A stretch of 64,000 bases of DNA from Novosphingobium sp. GTDB taxonomy: Bacteria; Pseudomonadota; Alphaproteobacteria; Sphingomonadales; Sphingomonadaceae. The notes beneath the pieces were generated by a model that was not told the DNA's origin, ran no database searches, and saw nothing but the letters and a program-made list of their open reading frames with translations. A program made the position numbers and the translations under genes. Position 1 is the stretch's first letter. Each line of letters opens with the position of its first letter. This document shows, piece after piece, positions 1 to 9,314 of this stretch. The stretch spans positions 19,301 through 83,300 of the forward strand of contig NZ_JAUYRV010000032.1 in assembly GCF_030696665.1 (NCBI RefSeq), given 5' to 3'.

Positions 1-208
1 CGTCGCGCACGATGCGCGATCCGGTGACTGTGATCAGTTCGGCCGCAGCGCCATCGACGGCAGCCTCATCAAGTGCCTGAGGAGCGGCTTCAACCGATTG
101 GGCGGATGCCATCGCAGGCATTGCCATGCAAGCCAGCGACGCGCTGCAAAGAAGCATTCTCGAATAGGTCAAATTGCCACGACCCGTCCTATGCGAAAAA
201 TCCTTCAT
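1..208 (-). CDS. TonB-dependent receptor, N-terminal fragment (gene runs off the left edge)
   Basis: Reading the minus strand from the ATG at 208 gives about 69 codons with no stop. There is a basic N-terminus, a hydrophobic signal-peptide core ending near MAMPAMASAQS, then an acidic linker and the stretch ELITVTGSRIVRD. The VTGSRI signature just after the signal peptide is typical of the start of the plug domain of sphingomonad TonB-dependent outer-membrane receptors. A GGGGGA ribosome-binding site lies a few bases before the ATG. The ligand cannot be told from this fragment. It is divergent from an Lrp-type regulator, and an exported peptidase follows that regulator, so peptide or amino-acid related uptake is a reasonable guess only. 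Confidence 0.75.
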   Translation of the reverse strand, partial: MKDFSHRTGRGNLTYSRMLLCSASLACMAMPAMASAQSVEAAPQALDEAAVDGAAAELITVTGSRIVRD

Positions 209-488
209 AATTCCCCCTGTTTTAAATAAACCTCCCTTTTAGGTATCCTCATTATTATATTTATTGTTGATTTGTTCGAAAATTGGTGAAATCTGCTGTC
301 ACCATCATGGCTATTTAAAAAATTCAGCGATGGCAAAACCCTTTTTGAGAAGGGTGGATTTTGACGTTGACAGTGCGGGCCTTTCGCTGGCCTCATGCGT
401 TCTTGCAGCAGGTTGATATGCCGTGCCCATCAATTGAATTTCCCAGAGAGGCCGCTGTATTTCGGCGCGCCTTCTTTGAAATCAGAAT
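209..488. promoter_or_regulatory. divergent intergenic region between TonB receptor and Lrp regulator
   Basis: This 280-bp stretch is clearly AT-richer than its surroundings, especially 209-330, and separates two divergent genes, so it must hold both promoters. Lrp/AsnC regulators often bind such divergent regions, making this the likely operator. No sharp -35/-10 pair or clear palindrome was identified by eye, and no convincing ORF lies in it. Confidence 0.4.
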
Positions 489-1022
489 GTGAATCGAGCT
501 TTGTTGATGAATTCCCCAACAGTCGATCTCGACGATGTAGATTTGCGAATCCTCAAAGCCCTGTCGGTCGACGGGCGCAGCACCGATGTCGCACTCGGCG
601 AGCAACTGGGCCTTTCCAGCACCGCCATCGCACGGCGGCGGCGAATCATGGAGGAAAGCGGGATCATCACCGGATACCGGGCGCATCTTTCGATGGAGGC
701 GCTGGGCTTTTCAGGGGTCGTGATCGTGATGATCGAATTGCGCTCTCAGGCAGAGCAGACTTTGAACGAATTTGAACGCGAAGTGATCAAATGCCCGTCG
801 ATGTCGTACTGCGGGTTCATTTCAGGCGATACGGACTTCATCCTGATCGTCCACGTCAGTTCGCTGGATGAATACGATACGATCTACCGGAAGGAGCTTT
901 CGAACCTTCCTCATGTCGCCAAGATCCGCAGCAGCTTCATCCTGAGAGAAGTTGCCCAGCGGTCCAACATCCCGATCATTTTCGAACGCGGACGCGCCGG
1001 AAAGCCCCGGCGCGCGCGTTGA
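489..1022 (+). CDS. Lrp/AsnC family transcriptional regulator
   Basis: The 177-residue protein has the standard two-part Lrp layout. An N-terminal helix-turn-helix (about residues 14-70) begins with DDVDLRILKALSVDGR and contains the recognition-helix region GLSSTAIARRRRIMEESG. A C-terminal RAM/AsnC ligand and oligomerisation domain (about 75-155) includes SYCGFISGDTDFILIV. The start used is a GTG; an ATG six codons later (507) is equally plausible. It is divergent from the TonB receptor and followed by the exported metallopeptidase after 22 bp, so it probably controls one or both in response to an amino acid or related small molecule. The basic tail is unremarkable. Confidence 0.88.
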   Translation: MNRALLMNSPTVDLDDVDLRILKALSVDGRSTDVALGEQLGLSSTAIARRRRIMEESGIITGYRAHLSMEALGFSGVVIVMIELRSQAEQTLNEFEREVIKCPSMSYCGFISGDTDFILIVHVSSLDEYDTIYRKELSNLPHVAKIRSSFILREVAQRSNIPIIFERGRAGKPRRAR

Positions 1023-1044
1023 AGCCAGCGGAGCACACTACGCC

Positions 1045-3534
1045 ATGATCCATTCCCAAGCGCGCAAGACCCGCAGCAGGTTCTGGCTACCTTCCATCAC
1101 CGCGCTTGCGCTGTGCGCCTTGTCGGCAACGCCCGCCGTTGCGCAAGCTGCAAAACCTGCCGCGGCTTCTGCGGCAACCACGCGCATGGATGGCTTCGTG
1201 GCGCTGCTGTGGGACGGGGCAAAGGGCCGCGTGCTGATCGAAGTGCCTGCCTTCGATACCGACATTCTATACTACGTTTCCGCGGCCAGTGGCGGCGGTT
1301 CGGTGGAACTGCCGCTCGATCGCGGAATCATGGACAGTTCGGTGATCCGCTTCCAGCGTGCAGGGCCGCGCGTGCTGGTGGTGAAGGTAAACACCAGCTA
1401 CCGCGCCACGGCGGGCACGGCGCAGACGGCTGACGGCGTGGTCGATTCCTTCCCCACTTCGGTGCTTGCCAGTCTGTCGGTGGAATCATCAGCGGGTGGC
1501 AAGGTGGTGGTCGATGCAACCGCCCTGTTCATGCGCGATGCCGCCGGGGTTGAGGCCATGCTCAAACGCGCCAATCAGGGCACCTACAAGCTTGATACGG
1601 CCCGCAGCGCCTTTCACATGCCTGCAACCAAGGCGTTCCCTGAAAACTCCGAGATCGAGACCATCGTCACGTTCGCAGGCGATGCCCCCGGCGCACTGGT
1701 CCGCAATGTCACGCCCGATGCGCGCAGCCTGACCATGCGCGTTCATCACAGCTTTCTGAAAGCGCCCACCGGCTACGTCCCGCGCCTGGGCGATCCGCGC
1801 ATCGGTGTGAGCGAACTCAAATTTCGGGATTATTCCAAGGACTTCAGCGAACCGACCGAGACCGCATGGGTCACCCGCTGGCGGCTGGAGAAGAAAGACC
1901 CCGGCGCTGCGATGAGCGAGCCGGTGAAGCCGATCACCTTCTATTTCGATCCCGCCATCCCCGCGCCCATCCGCACCGCGATGAAGCAGGGCACGCTGTG
2001 GTGGAACAAGGCGTTCGAGCAGGCCGGCTTCATCAACGCCGTCCGCGCAGAAGATGCCCCGGTCGACATGGACCCGATGGACATTCGCTATGCCTATGTC
2101 CTGTGGATCAACCGCGACGAACGCGGCTTTTCCAGCGGCGGCACCTACCGCGATCCGCGCACCGGCGAGATCATCGGATCGAAAACGCGGATGGATACCC
2201 ACCGCATCCGCACCATCGCCAACTATTGGGACGCCTATAGCGCGGCCTTGCCCGCCGATGGCGGCGGCGTGACCGTGGCCGATCCAGCCCTGCTCATGCC
2301 GGGCACCTTTGCAGCAATGCCTGCGGGCCAGCGCGACATGGTGCTGCTGCGTCAGGCCCTGCTGACCGCGCATGAGCTGGGCCATGCCATCGGCTTCCAG
2401 CACAATTTCTCGTCCAGCCTTGATGATCGCCAATCCGTGATGGAATACCCCACACCGCGCGTGAAAGTGGTGGGTGACCGCATCGATCTGTCCGAATCCT
2501 TCCAGAAGGAGATCGGCGCCTATGATTCCATGATGGTCCGCTATGGCTATTCGGTGTTCGCGCCGAACGCCGAGAAAGCGGGCCTCGACAAGGTCATTGC
2601 CGACATGCGCGGGCAAGGTCTGCACTACGTGCCCGAAAGCGATCCGCGCTGGACGTGGTATGATGATCGCGCAACGCCGACCGAATACCTCAAGGAAACG
2701 CTGGCCGCGCGGGCCATTCTGCTCAAGACTTATGGGCAGGCGGCGCTCACCCCCGGCGAAGCGGTTGGCGCGCTGCGCGATGCACGGCTGTGGATGGTCT
2801 ATCTGCACCACCGCTATGCGATTGAAAGCGGAGCGAAATACATCGGCGGACAGTATCAGAACCATGTGGTGAAGGGCGATACCATCGCGCCCACCGAATT
2901 CATTCCTGCCACACTGCAACGCGAAGTGCTGGGCCTGCTGCTCGATGCGGTCCAGCCATCGGCGCTGGCCATGCCCGAAGCCCTGCTGGCGCAACTCACG
3001 CCTTCGCCGGGATCGAACAAGGAAGACCTGTCGGGCGATCCGGCGTTCGATCAGTTGCAGGCTGCCCGCATCGCCACAGCGCTGGTGCTGGAACCCCTCA
3101 CCGATGGTGCGCGGGCCAGCAGAATGCTTGCGCTTGGCGCGCGCCAGCCAGATCCGCTGACATTTTCAGCGATGATCGACGAAATCATGGCACGCACTTT
3201 CAACGCGCCGCGCGAAACGACACCGGGGGGCCGCGCTTTGCAGGGGGTGGTGCAATCGGTCACGCTTGATGCGCTGATGATGCTCGGCGCAAATCCGGAA
3301 ACTGCGCCAGAGGCGCGCAGTTATGTGCTTGAGACTTTGCGGACCCTTTCGGCAACGCTTGCCAAGCGCCGCAACGCTGACAAACTGGTCGCGGCATGGG
3401 ACAGCCGCGCTTCAGCCGACATCACCGCCTATCTTGAAAATCCAGCCGAACACGCGCCAAAGAAGCTGGGACCGGACTGGGGCGAAGGCCCGCGCTCGCG
3501 CTTCCCCATGCCGCCGGGACCGCCGCTGGGATGA
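1045..3534 (+). CDS. exported zinc-dependent metallopeptidase, DUF5117/DUF4953-like
   Basis: An 829-residue protein starting at the ATG at 1045, which gives a clean signal peptide (basic start, hydrophobic core, cleavage near AVAQA). An upstream in-frame start at 952 would overlap the regulator and hide the signal. The catalytic zinc motif HELGHAIGFQHN lies at about residues 443-454 and gives the HExxHxxxxxH ligands. N-terminal sequence such as GFVALLWDGAKGRVLIEVP resembles the DUF5117 module of this large family. Substrate is unknown; members are periplasmic or surface peptidases often found near TonB receptors, as here. It converges on dnaE2 with a 34-bp gap. Confidence 0.85.
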   Translation: MIHSQARKTRSRFWLPSITALALCALSATPAVAQAAKPAAASAATTRMDGFVALLWDGAKGRVLIEVPAFDTDILYYVSAASGGGSVELPLDRGIMDSSVIRFQRAGPRVLVVKVNTSYRATAGTAQTADGVVDSFPTSVLASLSVESSAGGKVVVDATALFMRDAAGVEAMLKRANQGTYKLDTARSAFHMPATKAFPENSEIETIVTFAGDAPGALVRNVTPDARSLTMRVHHSFLKAPTGYVPRLGDPRIGVSELKFRDYSKDFSEPTETAWVTRWRLEKKDPGAAMSEPVKPITFYFDPAIPAPIRTAMKQGTLWWNKAFEQAGFINAVRAEDAPVDMDPMDIRYAYVLWINRDERGFSSGGTYRDPRTGEIIGSKTRMDTHRIRTIANYWDAYSAALPADGGGVTVADPALLMPGTFAAMPAGQRDMVLLRQALLTAHELGHAIGFQHNFSSSLDDRQSVMEYPTPRVKVVGDRIDLSESFQKEIGAYDSMMVRYGYSVFAPNAEKAGLDKVIADMRGQGLHYVPESDPRWTWYDDRATPTEYLKETLAARAILLKTYGQAALTPGEAVGALRDARLWMVYLHHRYAIESGAKYIGGQYQNHVVKGDTIAPTEFIPATLQREVLGLLLDAVQPSALAMPEALLAQLTPSPGSNKEDLSGDPAFDQLQAARIATALVLEPLTDGARASRMLALGARQPDPLTFSAMIDEIMARTFNAPRETTPGGRALQGVVQSVTLDALMMLGANPETAPEARSYVLETLRTLSATLAKRRNADKLVAAWDSRASADITAYLENPAEHAPKKLGPDWGEGPRSRFPMPPGPPLG

Positions 3535-3568
3535 TGGGAAGCCCGCGTTGCGTTGGACTGCCGGGACA

Positions 3569-6500
3569 TCAGTGGAAATCCCGTGATTTCGGGAGAATTC
3601 TGACGTCGCGTGGATGGCCGTGCCCGCGTGGGCGTTGGGGGTGGTGAATCTCGTCTCCGCGCGAGATGGGGGGCCTGAGATGCTCCTGATCCGTCAACCG
3701 GTCCAGAAGATCGGTGCCGTCCACGATCCTTGCGGCCATCAGGTGGACCACGCCTTCCTTGCTTTTCTGAATCTCGCCATCAATCAGCATCAGGCGTGCG
3801 GCCATGACGGCACGGCGCTGCTTGTCCAGATCGCGTGACCAGAGCAGCGCGTTGACCACGCCGGTCTCGTCCTCGATCGTGATGAACACCGCGTTGCCCT
3901 TGCCCGGACGCTGGCGGGTGAGAACCACGCCTGCGACGCGGACCTTGCGGCCATCGGGCGCGGCATTGGCATCGGCGCAGGCAAGCACGCCTTTGCGGGT
4001 CAGGGCATCACGCAGAAACTGCATGGGATGGCCCTTCAGCGACAGCCGTGTGGTCTGGTAATCGGCCACCACTTCTTCAGGAAGCGGCATCGCAGGAAGG
4101 CGCGCATCGGGTTCCTGCCGAAGTTCGGGGGCATCGGCAAAGGCGAATAGCGGCAACTGGGTGGGCGGCGTGCGGCGGACATCCCACAGGGCATCCCGGC
4201 GTGAGGATGCCAACGCTCCAAAAGCGTCTGCATCGGCCAGCTTGCGCAAAGCCGCAGAGGGCAGCGACGCGCGGCGAGCAAGATCTTCGATGGAGGCGAA
4301 CAGGCCATCCTTGCGGACTTCCACCACGCCATCGGCCCAGCTTTTTCGGAAGCCGTCGATCCGCGAAAAGCCAAGCCGCAGCGCAAACGGACCGCCTGCC
4401 GCCCCTTCCAGCGCACAATCCCAATCGCTGCCGTTCACGTCCACCGCGCGAACTTCGACGCCGTGCTCCTGTGCGTCTCGGACCAGCTGTGCGGGGGCGT
4501 AAAACCCCATCGGCTGGCTGTTGAGCAGTGCGCAGGTGAACGCCGCCGGGTGGTGGCATTTGAGCCATGACGAGACATAGGCCAGCCACGCAAAAGCCTG
4601 TGCGTGACTTTCGGGAAAGCCGTATTCGCCGAACCCCCTGATCTGTTGATAGCAGCGTTCGGCGAATTCACGTTCATAGCCGCGCGCCACCATGCCATCG
4701 ACCAACAGGTCTTCGTAATTGTGTACGGTTCCGTGGTTGCGGAATGTTGCCATTGCGCGCCGCAGGCCATCAGCCTGTGCCGGGGTAAAACTGGCGGCCA
4801 CGATGGCCAGCTTCATCGCCTGTTCCTGAAACAGCGGAACACCCAGCGTCTTGCCCAGCACCTCGCGCAATTCATGCGGATCGTGGGGTGGCGCAGGACT
4901 AGGAAAGATCGCCGTTTCCTCGCCATTGCGCCGCCGCAGATAGGGGTGGACCATGCCGCCCTGAATCGGGCCGGGGCGGACAATCGCCACCTGAATGACC
5001 AGATCGTAAAGGCAATCGGGCTTCATGCGGGGCAGCATGGCAATCTGCGCGCGGCTTTCGACCTGAAAGGTGCCGATGCTGTCACCGCGTTTGAGCATCG
5101 CATAAGTAGCCCTGTCCTCACGCGGGACGGAAGCCAGCGTGAGGTCGTCCACGCCGTGCGTGCGCAGCAGGTCAAAGCTCTTGCGGATCGCGGTGAGCAT
5201 GCCCAGCGCCAGAATATCGACCTTCATCAGCCCCAGCGCGTCGATGTCGTCCTTGTCCCATTCGATGAAGGTCCGGTCGGGCATGGCGGCATTGTGGATC
5301 GGCACCAGTTCATCAAGCCGCGACTCCGTCAGCACGAAACCGCCGACGTGCTGCGAGAGGTGGCGGGGGAAGGTCAGCAATTGATCGACCAGCGCCTTCA
5401 GCCGCGCGATCATGGGGTTGGCAATGTCCAGTCCGGCTTCCTCGACCCGACTTTCGGGCACATCATCGCCCCAGTTGCCCCATATGGTGGAGGCGAGCCG
5501 GGCGGTCACATCCTCAGTCAGCCCCAGCACCTTGCCCACTTCGCGGATGGCACTGCGCGGGCGGTAATGGATCACGGTGGCCGCAATGCCTGCCCGCTCG
5601 CGGCCAAAGCGGGCATAGATATACTGCATGATCTCCTCGCGGCGCTCATGCTCGAAATCCACGTCGATATCGGGCGGCTCGTCCCGCTGTTCGGACAGGA
5701 AGCGCGAGAACAGCAGCTTTTCACGCACCGGGTCTATGGGGGTGATGCCCAGAAAATAGCAGACCAGCGAATTGGCCGCACTGCCCCGGCCCTGGCACAG
5801 GATCGGCGGATCGAGGCTGCGGGCATGGCGCACGATATCGTGCACGGTAAGGAAGTAAGGCGCGTAATTCTTCTGGCAGATCAGGCTGAACTCCTCGTCC
5901 AGCACCGCCTGATAGGCTGGAGGCAAGCCTTCGGGAAACCACGCGGCTCCCCCTTGCCGCACCAGATGTTCCAGCCATTCCTGTGGCTTCCAGCCATCGG
6001 GCACCGGTTCGTGCGGATATTCGTAGTGCAAATCGTCGAGCGTGAAGGCGATGCGTGACAGGATGTCGATGCTCGCCGCCAGAGCTTCTGGATGATGGCG
6101 AAACAGGCGGGCCATTTCGGCAGGACGCTTGAGGTGTCTTTCGGCATTGGCAAGAAGGCGCCGCCCGGCCTCGACAAGGGCCACGCCCTCGCGGATGCAG
6201 GTCAGGACATCGTGCAGAGGGCGCTCATCGGGATGAGCGTAAAGCGCATCGCAGGTGGCAAGCAGCGGTACGCCGCAGGCCGTACCCAGCGCTTGTGCCT
6301 CGGCCAATCGCCGCGCATCGGCACCGCCGCGCTGCATTGTCACCGCCAGCCACACCGCGCCGGGGCGCGCCTCGGCCAGTTGTTCCAGCACGGCCCGATC
6401 ATGGCCCGTGGCGATCAGCAACAGGTCGTCTGGCTGGTCCAGCAGGTCGGCCAGGAAAAGCGTGCAATCGCCTTTCTCCGCCCGCCGATTGCCCAGCGTC

Positions 6501-6805
6501 AGCAGGCGCGTCAGCCGGCTCCAGCCATGAAGCGTGGCAGGGTAGGCCACCACGTCGGGCGTTCCGTCAGCAAAGACCAGCCTTGCCCCCACCGCCAACC
6601 GGAAACCGCCGGCCAGCCCTCCGACCTCCCTCCAGGCCACGTGCGCGCGCACCACCCCGGCCACGGTATTGCGATCAGCCACGCCCAGCCCCGCCATGCC
6701 CAGATGATGTGCCCGCGCGACCATCTGCGCCGGATGGGATGCACCGCGCAGGAAGCTGTAGTTCGTTGCAGAAACCAGTTCGGCAAAAGGCTGGGGCGCG
6801 CTCAT
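3569..6805 (-). CDS. dnaE2: error-prone DNA polymerase DnaE2 (ImuC)
   Basis: A 1078-residue alpha subunit-type C-family polymerase. The N-terminal PHP domain begins FAELVSATNYSFLRG, the palm contains PDIDVDFEHERREEIM with catalytic aspartates, and the C-terminus carries an OB-fold region and ends HPRDVRILPKSRDFH, as is usual for DnaE2. The ATG at 6805 overlaps the imuB stop by 4 bp (ATGA) and matches family starts; an upstream in-frame start at 6829 would overlap imuB further. With ImuA and ImuB it forms the SOS-induced translesion mutasome that replaces DinB/UmuDC-type activity in many bacteria. No frameshift or lost motif was seen. Confidence 0.96.
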   Translation of the reverse strand: MSAPQPFAELVSATNYSFLRGASHPAQMVARAHHLGMAGLGVADRNTVAGVVRAHVAWREVGGLAGGFRLAVGARLVFADGTPDVVAYPATLHGWSRLTRLLTLGNRRAEKGDCTLFLADLLDQPDDLLLIATGHDRAVLEQLAEARPGAVWLAVTMQRGGADARRLAEAQALGTACGVPLLATCDALYAHPDERPLHDVLTCIREGVALVEAGRRLLANAERHLKRPAEMARLFRHHPEALAASIDILSRIAFTLDDLHYEYPHEPVPDGWKPQEWLEHLVRQGGAAWFPEGLPPAYQAVLDEEFSLICQKNYAPYFLTVHDIVRHARSLDPPILCQGRGSAANSLVCYFLGITPIDPVREKLLFSRFLSEQRDEPPDIDVDFEHERREEIMQYIYARFGRERAGIAATVIHYRPRSAIREVGKVLGLTEDVTARLASTIWGNWGDDVPESRVEEAGLDIANPMIARLKALVDQLLTFPRHLSQHVGGFVLTESRLDELVPIHNAAMPDRTFIEWDKDDIDALGLMKVDILALGMLTAIRKSFDLLRTHGVDDLTLASVPREDRATYAMLKRGDSIGTFQVESRAQIAMLPRMKPDCLYDLVIQVAIVRPGPIQGGMVHPYLRRRNGEETAIFPSPAPPHDPHELREVLGKTLGVPLFQEQAMKLAIVAASFTPAQADGLRRAMATFRNHGTVHNYEDLLVDGMVARGYEREFAERCYQQIRGFGEYGFPESHAQAFAWLAYVSSWLKCHHPAAFTCALLNSQPMGFYAPAQLVRDAQEHGVEVRAVDVNGSDWDCALEGAAGGPFALRLGFSRIDGFRKSWADGVVEVRKDGLFASIEDLARRASLPSAALRKLADADAFGALASSRRDALWDVRRTPPTQLPLFAFADAPELRQEPDARLPAMPLPEEVVADYQTTRLSLKGHPMQFLRDALTRKGVLACADANAAPDGRKVRVAGVVLTRQRPGKGNAVFITIEDETGVVNALLWSRDLDKQRRAVMAARLMLIDGEIQKSKEGVVHLMAARIVDGTDLLDRLTDQEHLRPPISRGDEIHHPQRPRGHGHPRDVRILPKSRDFH

Positions 6806-8370
6806 GCGAACAAACCGTGCAGATACCACTTCGGTCCCTGACGAGGATCGGGCTTCTCTTCATAAAGCCCGTGGCGGAAGATCCAGTAGCGCCGCCCGCG
6901 CACATCCTCGATCCGATAATAGTCGCGCGTCAGCCCGCCCTTGCCGGGCGCTTCGCCACCCTTGCGACGCCACCATTCCGATGCGATCCGCTCTGGCCCT
7001 TCATAAAGCCGCACCTCGTGCAACTTGCGCCGCCAGCGAAAGCGGTGGGGCGGCCCATCGGGCACTTCGGCAATCACCTCCACCGGCTGGGGCGGATCGA
7101 ACAGGAACAGCGGACGCAGCGGCGGTTCGCCCTCGGGCGGCGCGGGCCAGTGGGCGGGGGACCGCGCATGGATTGCAGGCAGGGCAAGCTGGGCCTGTTC
7201 GGGAATGTGGCTGTCCTGCGGCATGAGGCGACACAGGCTGTCCGGACCCAACCGCGTGCTCAACCGGTCGATCAGATCGGCCAGTGCAGCCGTGTCCTGC
7301 CCACTTCCATCAAGCGTCGGCTGGCTGGCAGCAAGCGGCTCGGTGATGGGCAGGAACAGCGTGATGCGGTCATAGCCGAAGCCGGGATCGAGCGGATCGG
7401 CCAGCGCGCCAATACGTTCATCGAACAGGCGCAGCACCGGTGCGGGATCGCGCGTGGGCAGGCCCGTCTCAATCGCCAAGCGGTGGCGCGCACCATCGCT
7501 GCGGAACAGCGTCAGCACAAAGCGCCGCCCGCCAAGACCGCGCTCCTCCAGTGCGCGTGCAGCATCGCGCAGCAGGTCAAGAAAGCAGGCGGCGATGCTC
7601 GCCTGAAGCGCAACCGGTTCGGCAAAGCGGCGCTCGAAATGCAGGGGTTCGGGTTGCACAAGTGGGTCAATCGGCGCGTGTTCCTCACCCAGCAGGCGGC
7701 GCAGCGCGGTTACCGCGTCCGCGCCAAAGCGTGCAGCGATGCTGGCCGCCGGGCGGACGGCGACATCGCCGATGGTCTTCAACCCCGCGCGAGCCAACGC
7801 GAGCGTGGCGTCCTCGCCCAGCCTCAGTGCCGCCACCGGCAATCCACGCAGCGCCTGCCGTTCGTCCACGACAGGCTGGCGCGCATGACGTGCCAGAGCC
7901 TGCGCGCCTTGCGCGGTTGAGGCCACTGCCATGCGCACGCTCATCCCGATGGCGGCAAAGGTCTCCTCGGCCTGCGCGGCCAGACCTGCCTCACCGCCGA
8001 ACAGATGTTCGCTTCCCGCAATGTCCACGACGATGCCATCGGGCGGCATGGTGGCAACGCGCGGTGACCAGCCGATGCAATGTTCGGCCAGCCGCTGCAG
8101 CCAGTGCCGGTCGGCGGCATCGTCCATGTCTGCCACGATCAGTCCGGGATGCAGCGCACGCGCATCAGCCAGCGTCATGCCGGGGACAATACCGAGCGCC
8201 CGCGCATTCCCATCGGCAGCGCTCAGCCGCAACGCCCCCCTGACCTTGGCGGTCAGCGCCAGCGCAGCATCAGGCGGCCCGCTTGTCGTTCTGGCAGCCG
8301 CCCCCTCCTGTATCCGCAGCCGGTCGGTGGGCAGGAGTGGAAACCACAGCGCCAGATAGCGCCGCTTCAC
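6802..8370 (-). CDS. imuB: ImuB, catalytically inactive Y-family polymerase homologue
   Basis: About 522 residues from the GTG at 8370, which yields the usual start VKRRYLALWFPLLPTDRL; 48 more bases upstream are open but unlikely to be translated. The Y-family fold is recognisable (VVDIAGSEHLFGGEAGL, then the little-finger region). The acidic residues that coordinate metal in active Y-family polymerases are absent at the N-terminal motif, where WFPLLP stands instead. This is normal for ImuB, which acts as a hub bridging the beta clamp, ImuA and DnaE2. It overlaps imuA by 101 bp and dnaE2 by 4 bp, so the three are one operon. Confidence 0.93.
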   Translation of the reverse strand: MKRRYLALWFPLLPTDRLRIQEGAAARTTSGPPDAALALTAKVRGALRLSAADGNARALGIVPGMTLADARALHPGLIVADMDDAADRHWLQRLAEHCIGWSPRVATMPPDGIVVDIAGSEHLFGGEAGLAAQAEETFAAIGMSVRMAVASTAQGAQALARHARQPVVDERQALRGLPVAALRLGEDATLALARAGLKTIGDVAVRPAASIAARFGADAVTALRRLLGEEHAPIDPLVQPEPLHFERRFAEPVALQASIAACFLDLLRDAARALEERGLGGRRFVLTLFRSDGARHRLAIETGLPTRDPAPVLRLFDERIGALADPLDPGFGYDRITLFLPITEPLAASQPTLDGSGQDTAALADLIDRLSTRLGPDSLCRLMPQDSHIPEQAQLALPAIHARSPAHWPAPPEGEPPLRPLFLFDPPQPVEVIAEVPDGPPHRFRWRRKLHEVRLYEGPERIASEWWRRKGGEAPGKGGLTRDYYRIEDVRGRRYWIFRHGLYEEKPDPRQGPKWYLHGLFA

Positions 8371-9043
8371 AGAACATACGTCGGTCACGATCCCACTCCA
8401 GCCGCCAGTCCAGACCACAGGGACCTGAACGCTGGCGCAGCAAGGTCACATCGAAAGTCGGCCCACCCGGCGCGTTGCCCGGCAAGGAGTGCGAAGGGGC
8501 AGCGGCCACCTGCCAGCGGGTCTGCGCCGCGCTGGGCACGGGCGTTGCGTCATGTCGAAGCAACAACAGCGGCACACCTGATTTTTCCGCAGCCAAGGCA
8601 AGACGGCGGCTGGCGGTCAGGTCCAGTTCGCGCATCGCACCCAGACCTTCCACAATCACTGCGCCCAGCGCGGCGCAGCGCAAGGCGTCGACGCCAGCAC
8701 GCAGCAAGGCTTTGGTATCAGGCACGACAGCCACCAGTCCCTGCCCTGCCGCGCCGCCAAGTTCGGCCCAGCCATGAGCCTGCAAGACTCCACCTTGGCG
8801 GGCGCTCCGCTGCACGCGCAACCATAATACCGTCCCTTTGGAATCGGTCATGCCCGTAGCTACGCCTACGGCAAACCCCGCAGCACTGGCCAGATCATCG
8901 CCTTCGGCCGCATAGACCTCATGGATACGCCCCCGCGCCAAACCGCCCCCTAGCGCGGCATCGAGCGAAGCAATGCCGAACGGGTATCGCCCCCCCTCCA
9001 ACGGCTTTGCGCTCTTGGGCAAAAGGGCAGGAACGATTCTCAT
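8270..9043 (-). CDS. imuA: ImuA, RecA-like mutasome accessory protein
   Basis: A 257-residue RecA-fold protein. The N-terminal part FGIASLDAALGGGLARGRIHEV aligns with the RecA/SulA-like ImuA core, and the rest keeps the pattern of strands and helices without full Walker motifs. It is the first gene of imuA-imuB-dnaE2. The ATG at 9043 lies directly downstream of a promoter whose -10 is covered by a LexA box, so the mRNA may be leaderless. The last 34 codons are read over the imuB start in another frame. ImuA is needed with ImuB and DnaE2 for damage-induced mutagenesis. Confidence 0.9.
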   Translation of the reverse strand: MRIVPALLPKSAKPLEGGRYPFGIASLDAALGGGLARGRIHEVYAAEGDDLASAAGFAVGVATGMTDSKGTVLWLRVQRSARQGGVLQAHGWAELGGAAGQGLVAVVPDTKALLRAGVDALRCAALGAVIVEGLGAMRELDLTASRRLALAAEKSGVPLLLLRHDATPVPSAAQTRWQVAAAPSHSLPGNAPGGPTFDVTLLRQRSGPCGLDWRLEWDRDRRMFCEAALSGAVVSTPAHRPAADTGGGGCQNDKRAA

Positions 9044-9045
9044 AT

Positions 9046-9060
9046 GTTCCTATTATGTTC
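9046..9060 (-). promoter_or_regulatory. LexA box (SOS operator) of imuA-imuB-dnaE2
   Basis: The plus strand reads GTTC-CTATTAT-GTTC, an exact GTTC-N7-GTTC direct repeat, the LexA site of Alphaproteobacteria. It lies 2 bp before the imuA ATG and covers the predicted -10 element, so bound LexA would block RNA polymerase directly. Confidence 0.9.
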
Positions 9061-9079
9061 CAATCCTGAAGGAGATCAA
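9052..9079 (-). promoter_or_regulatory. predicted sigma70-type promoter of imuA
   Basis: On the minus strand, TTGATC (9079-9074) is separated by 16 bp from CATAAT (9057-9052). Initiation 6-8 bases downstream would fall at or within a base or two of the imuA ATG (9043), leaving no room for a Shine-Dalgarno sequence. This suggests a leaderless mRNA. The -10 lies inside the LexA box. Confidence 0.6.
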
Positions 9080-9130
9080 GTGGTCGTTTTGACCTTTCCC
9101 CGGTGGTCATCCTGACCGGTGAAGACAGCA

Positions 9131-9277
9131 TCATGGGGCGGTCAACGCCACGGCAAGCATGGCGAGGAGAGCGCCAACCGTGAGCACAACAATCGCCGCG
9201 CATGGCCAAAGCCTCGCAGGGGCAATGGAATCGATGCTCAAGCTCCGAAGCCTCAATCCGCGCCTCAGCGAGAGCAT
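9131..9277 (-). CDS. possible small single-span membrane protein (uncertain)
   Basis: A 48-codon ORF from the ATG at 9277. It has an arginine-rich N-terminal half and one hydrophobic segment, [22 protein letters not shown], consistent with an inside-positive single-span peptide. It sits just downstream of tRNA-Arg on the same strand and has no clear ribosome-binding site. It may be chance. Longer ORFs extending through the tRNA here are artefacts of the tRNA sequence. Confidence 0.22.
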   Translation of the reverse strand: MLSLRRGLRLRSLSIDSIAPARLWPCAAIVVLTVGALLAMLAVALTAP

Positions 9278-9314
9278 CGCCAAAATGCTGGTTTTCCGAC
9301 GATTTTGGAAAAGC

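Noticed and set aside
1489..2994. 501-codon ORF antisense to the exported metallopeptidase
   Set aside because: It is a shadow produced by GC-rich codon structure of the plus-strand gene; no motif, signal or ribosome-binding site.
4604..7920. Long plus-strand ORFs opposite dnaE2 and imuB (484 and 541 codons)
   Set aside because: Antisense to genes with complete family motifs; their low-complexity Arg/His/Pro/Ala-rich content is typical of shadow frames.
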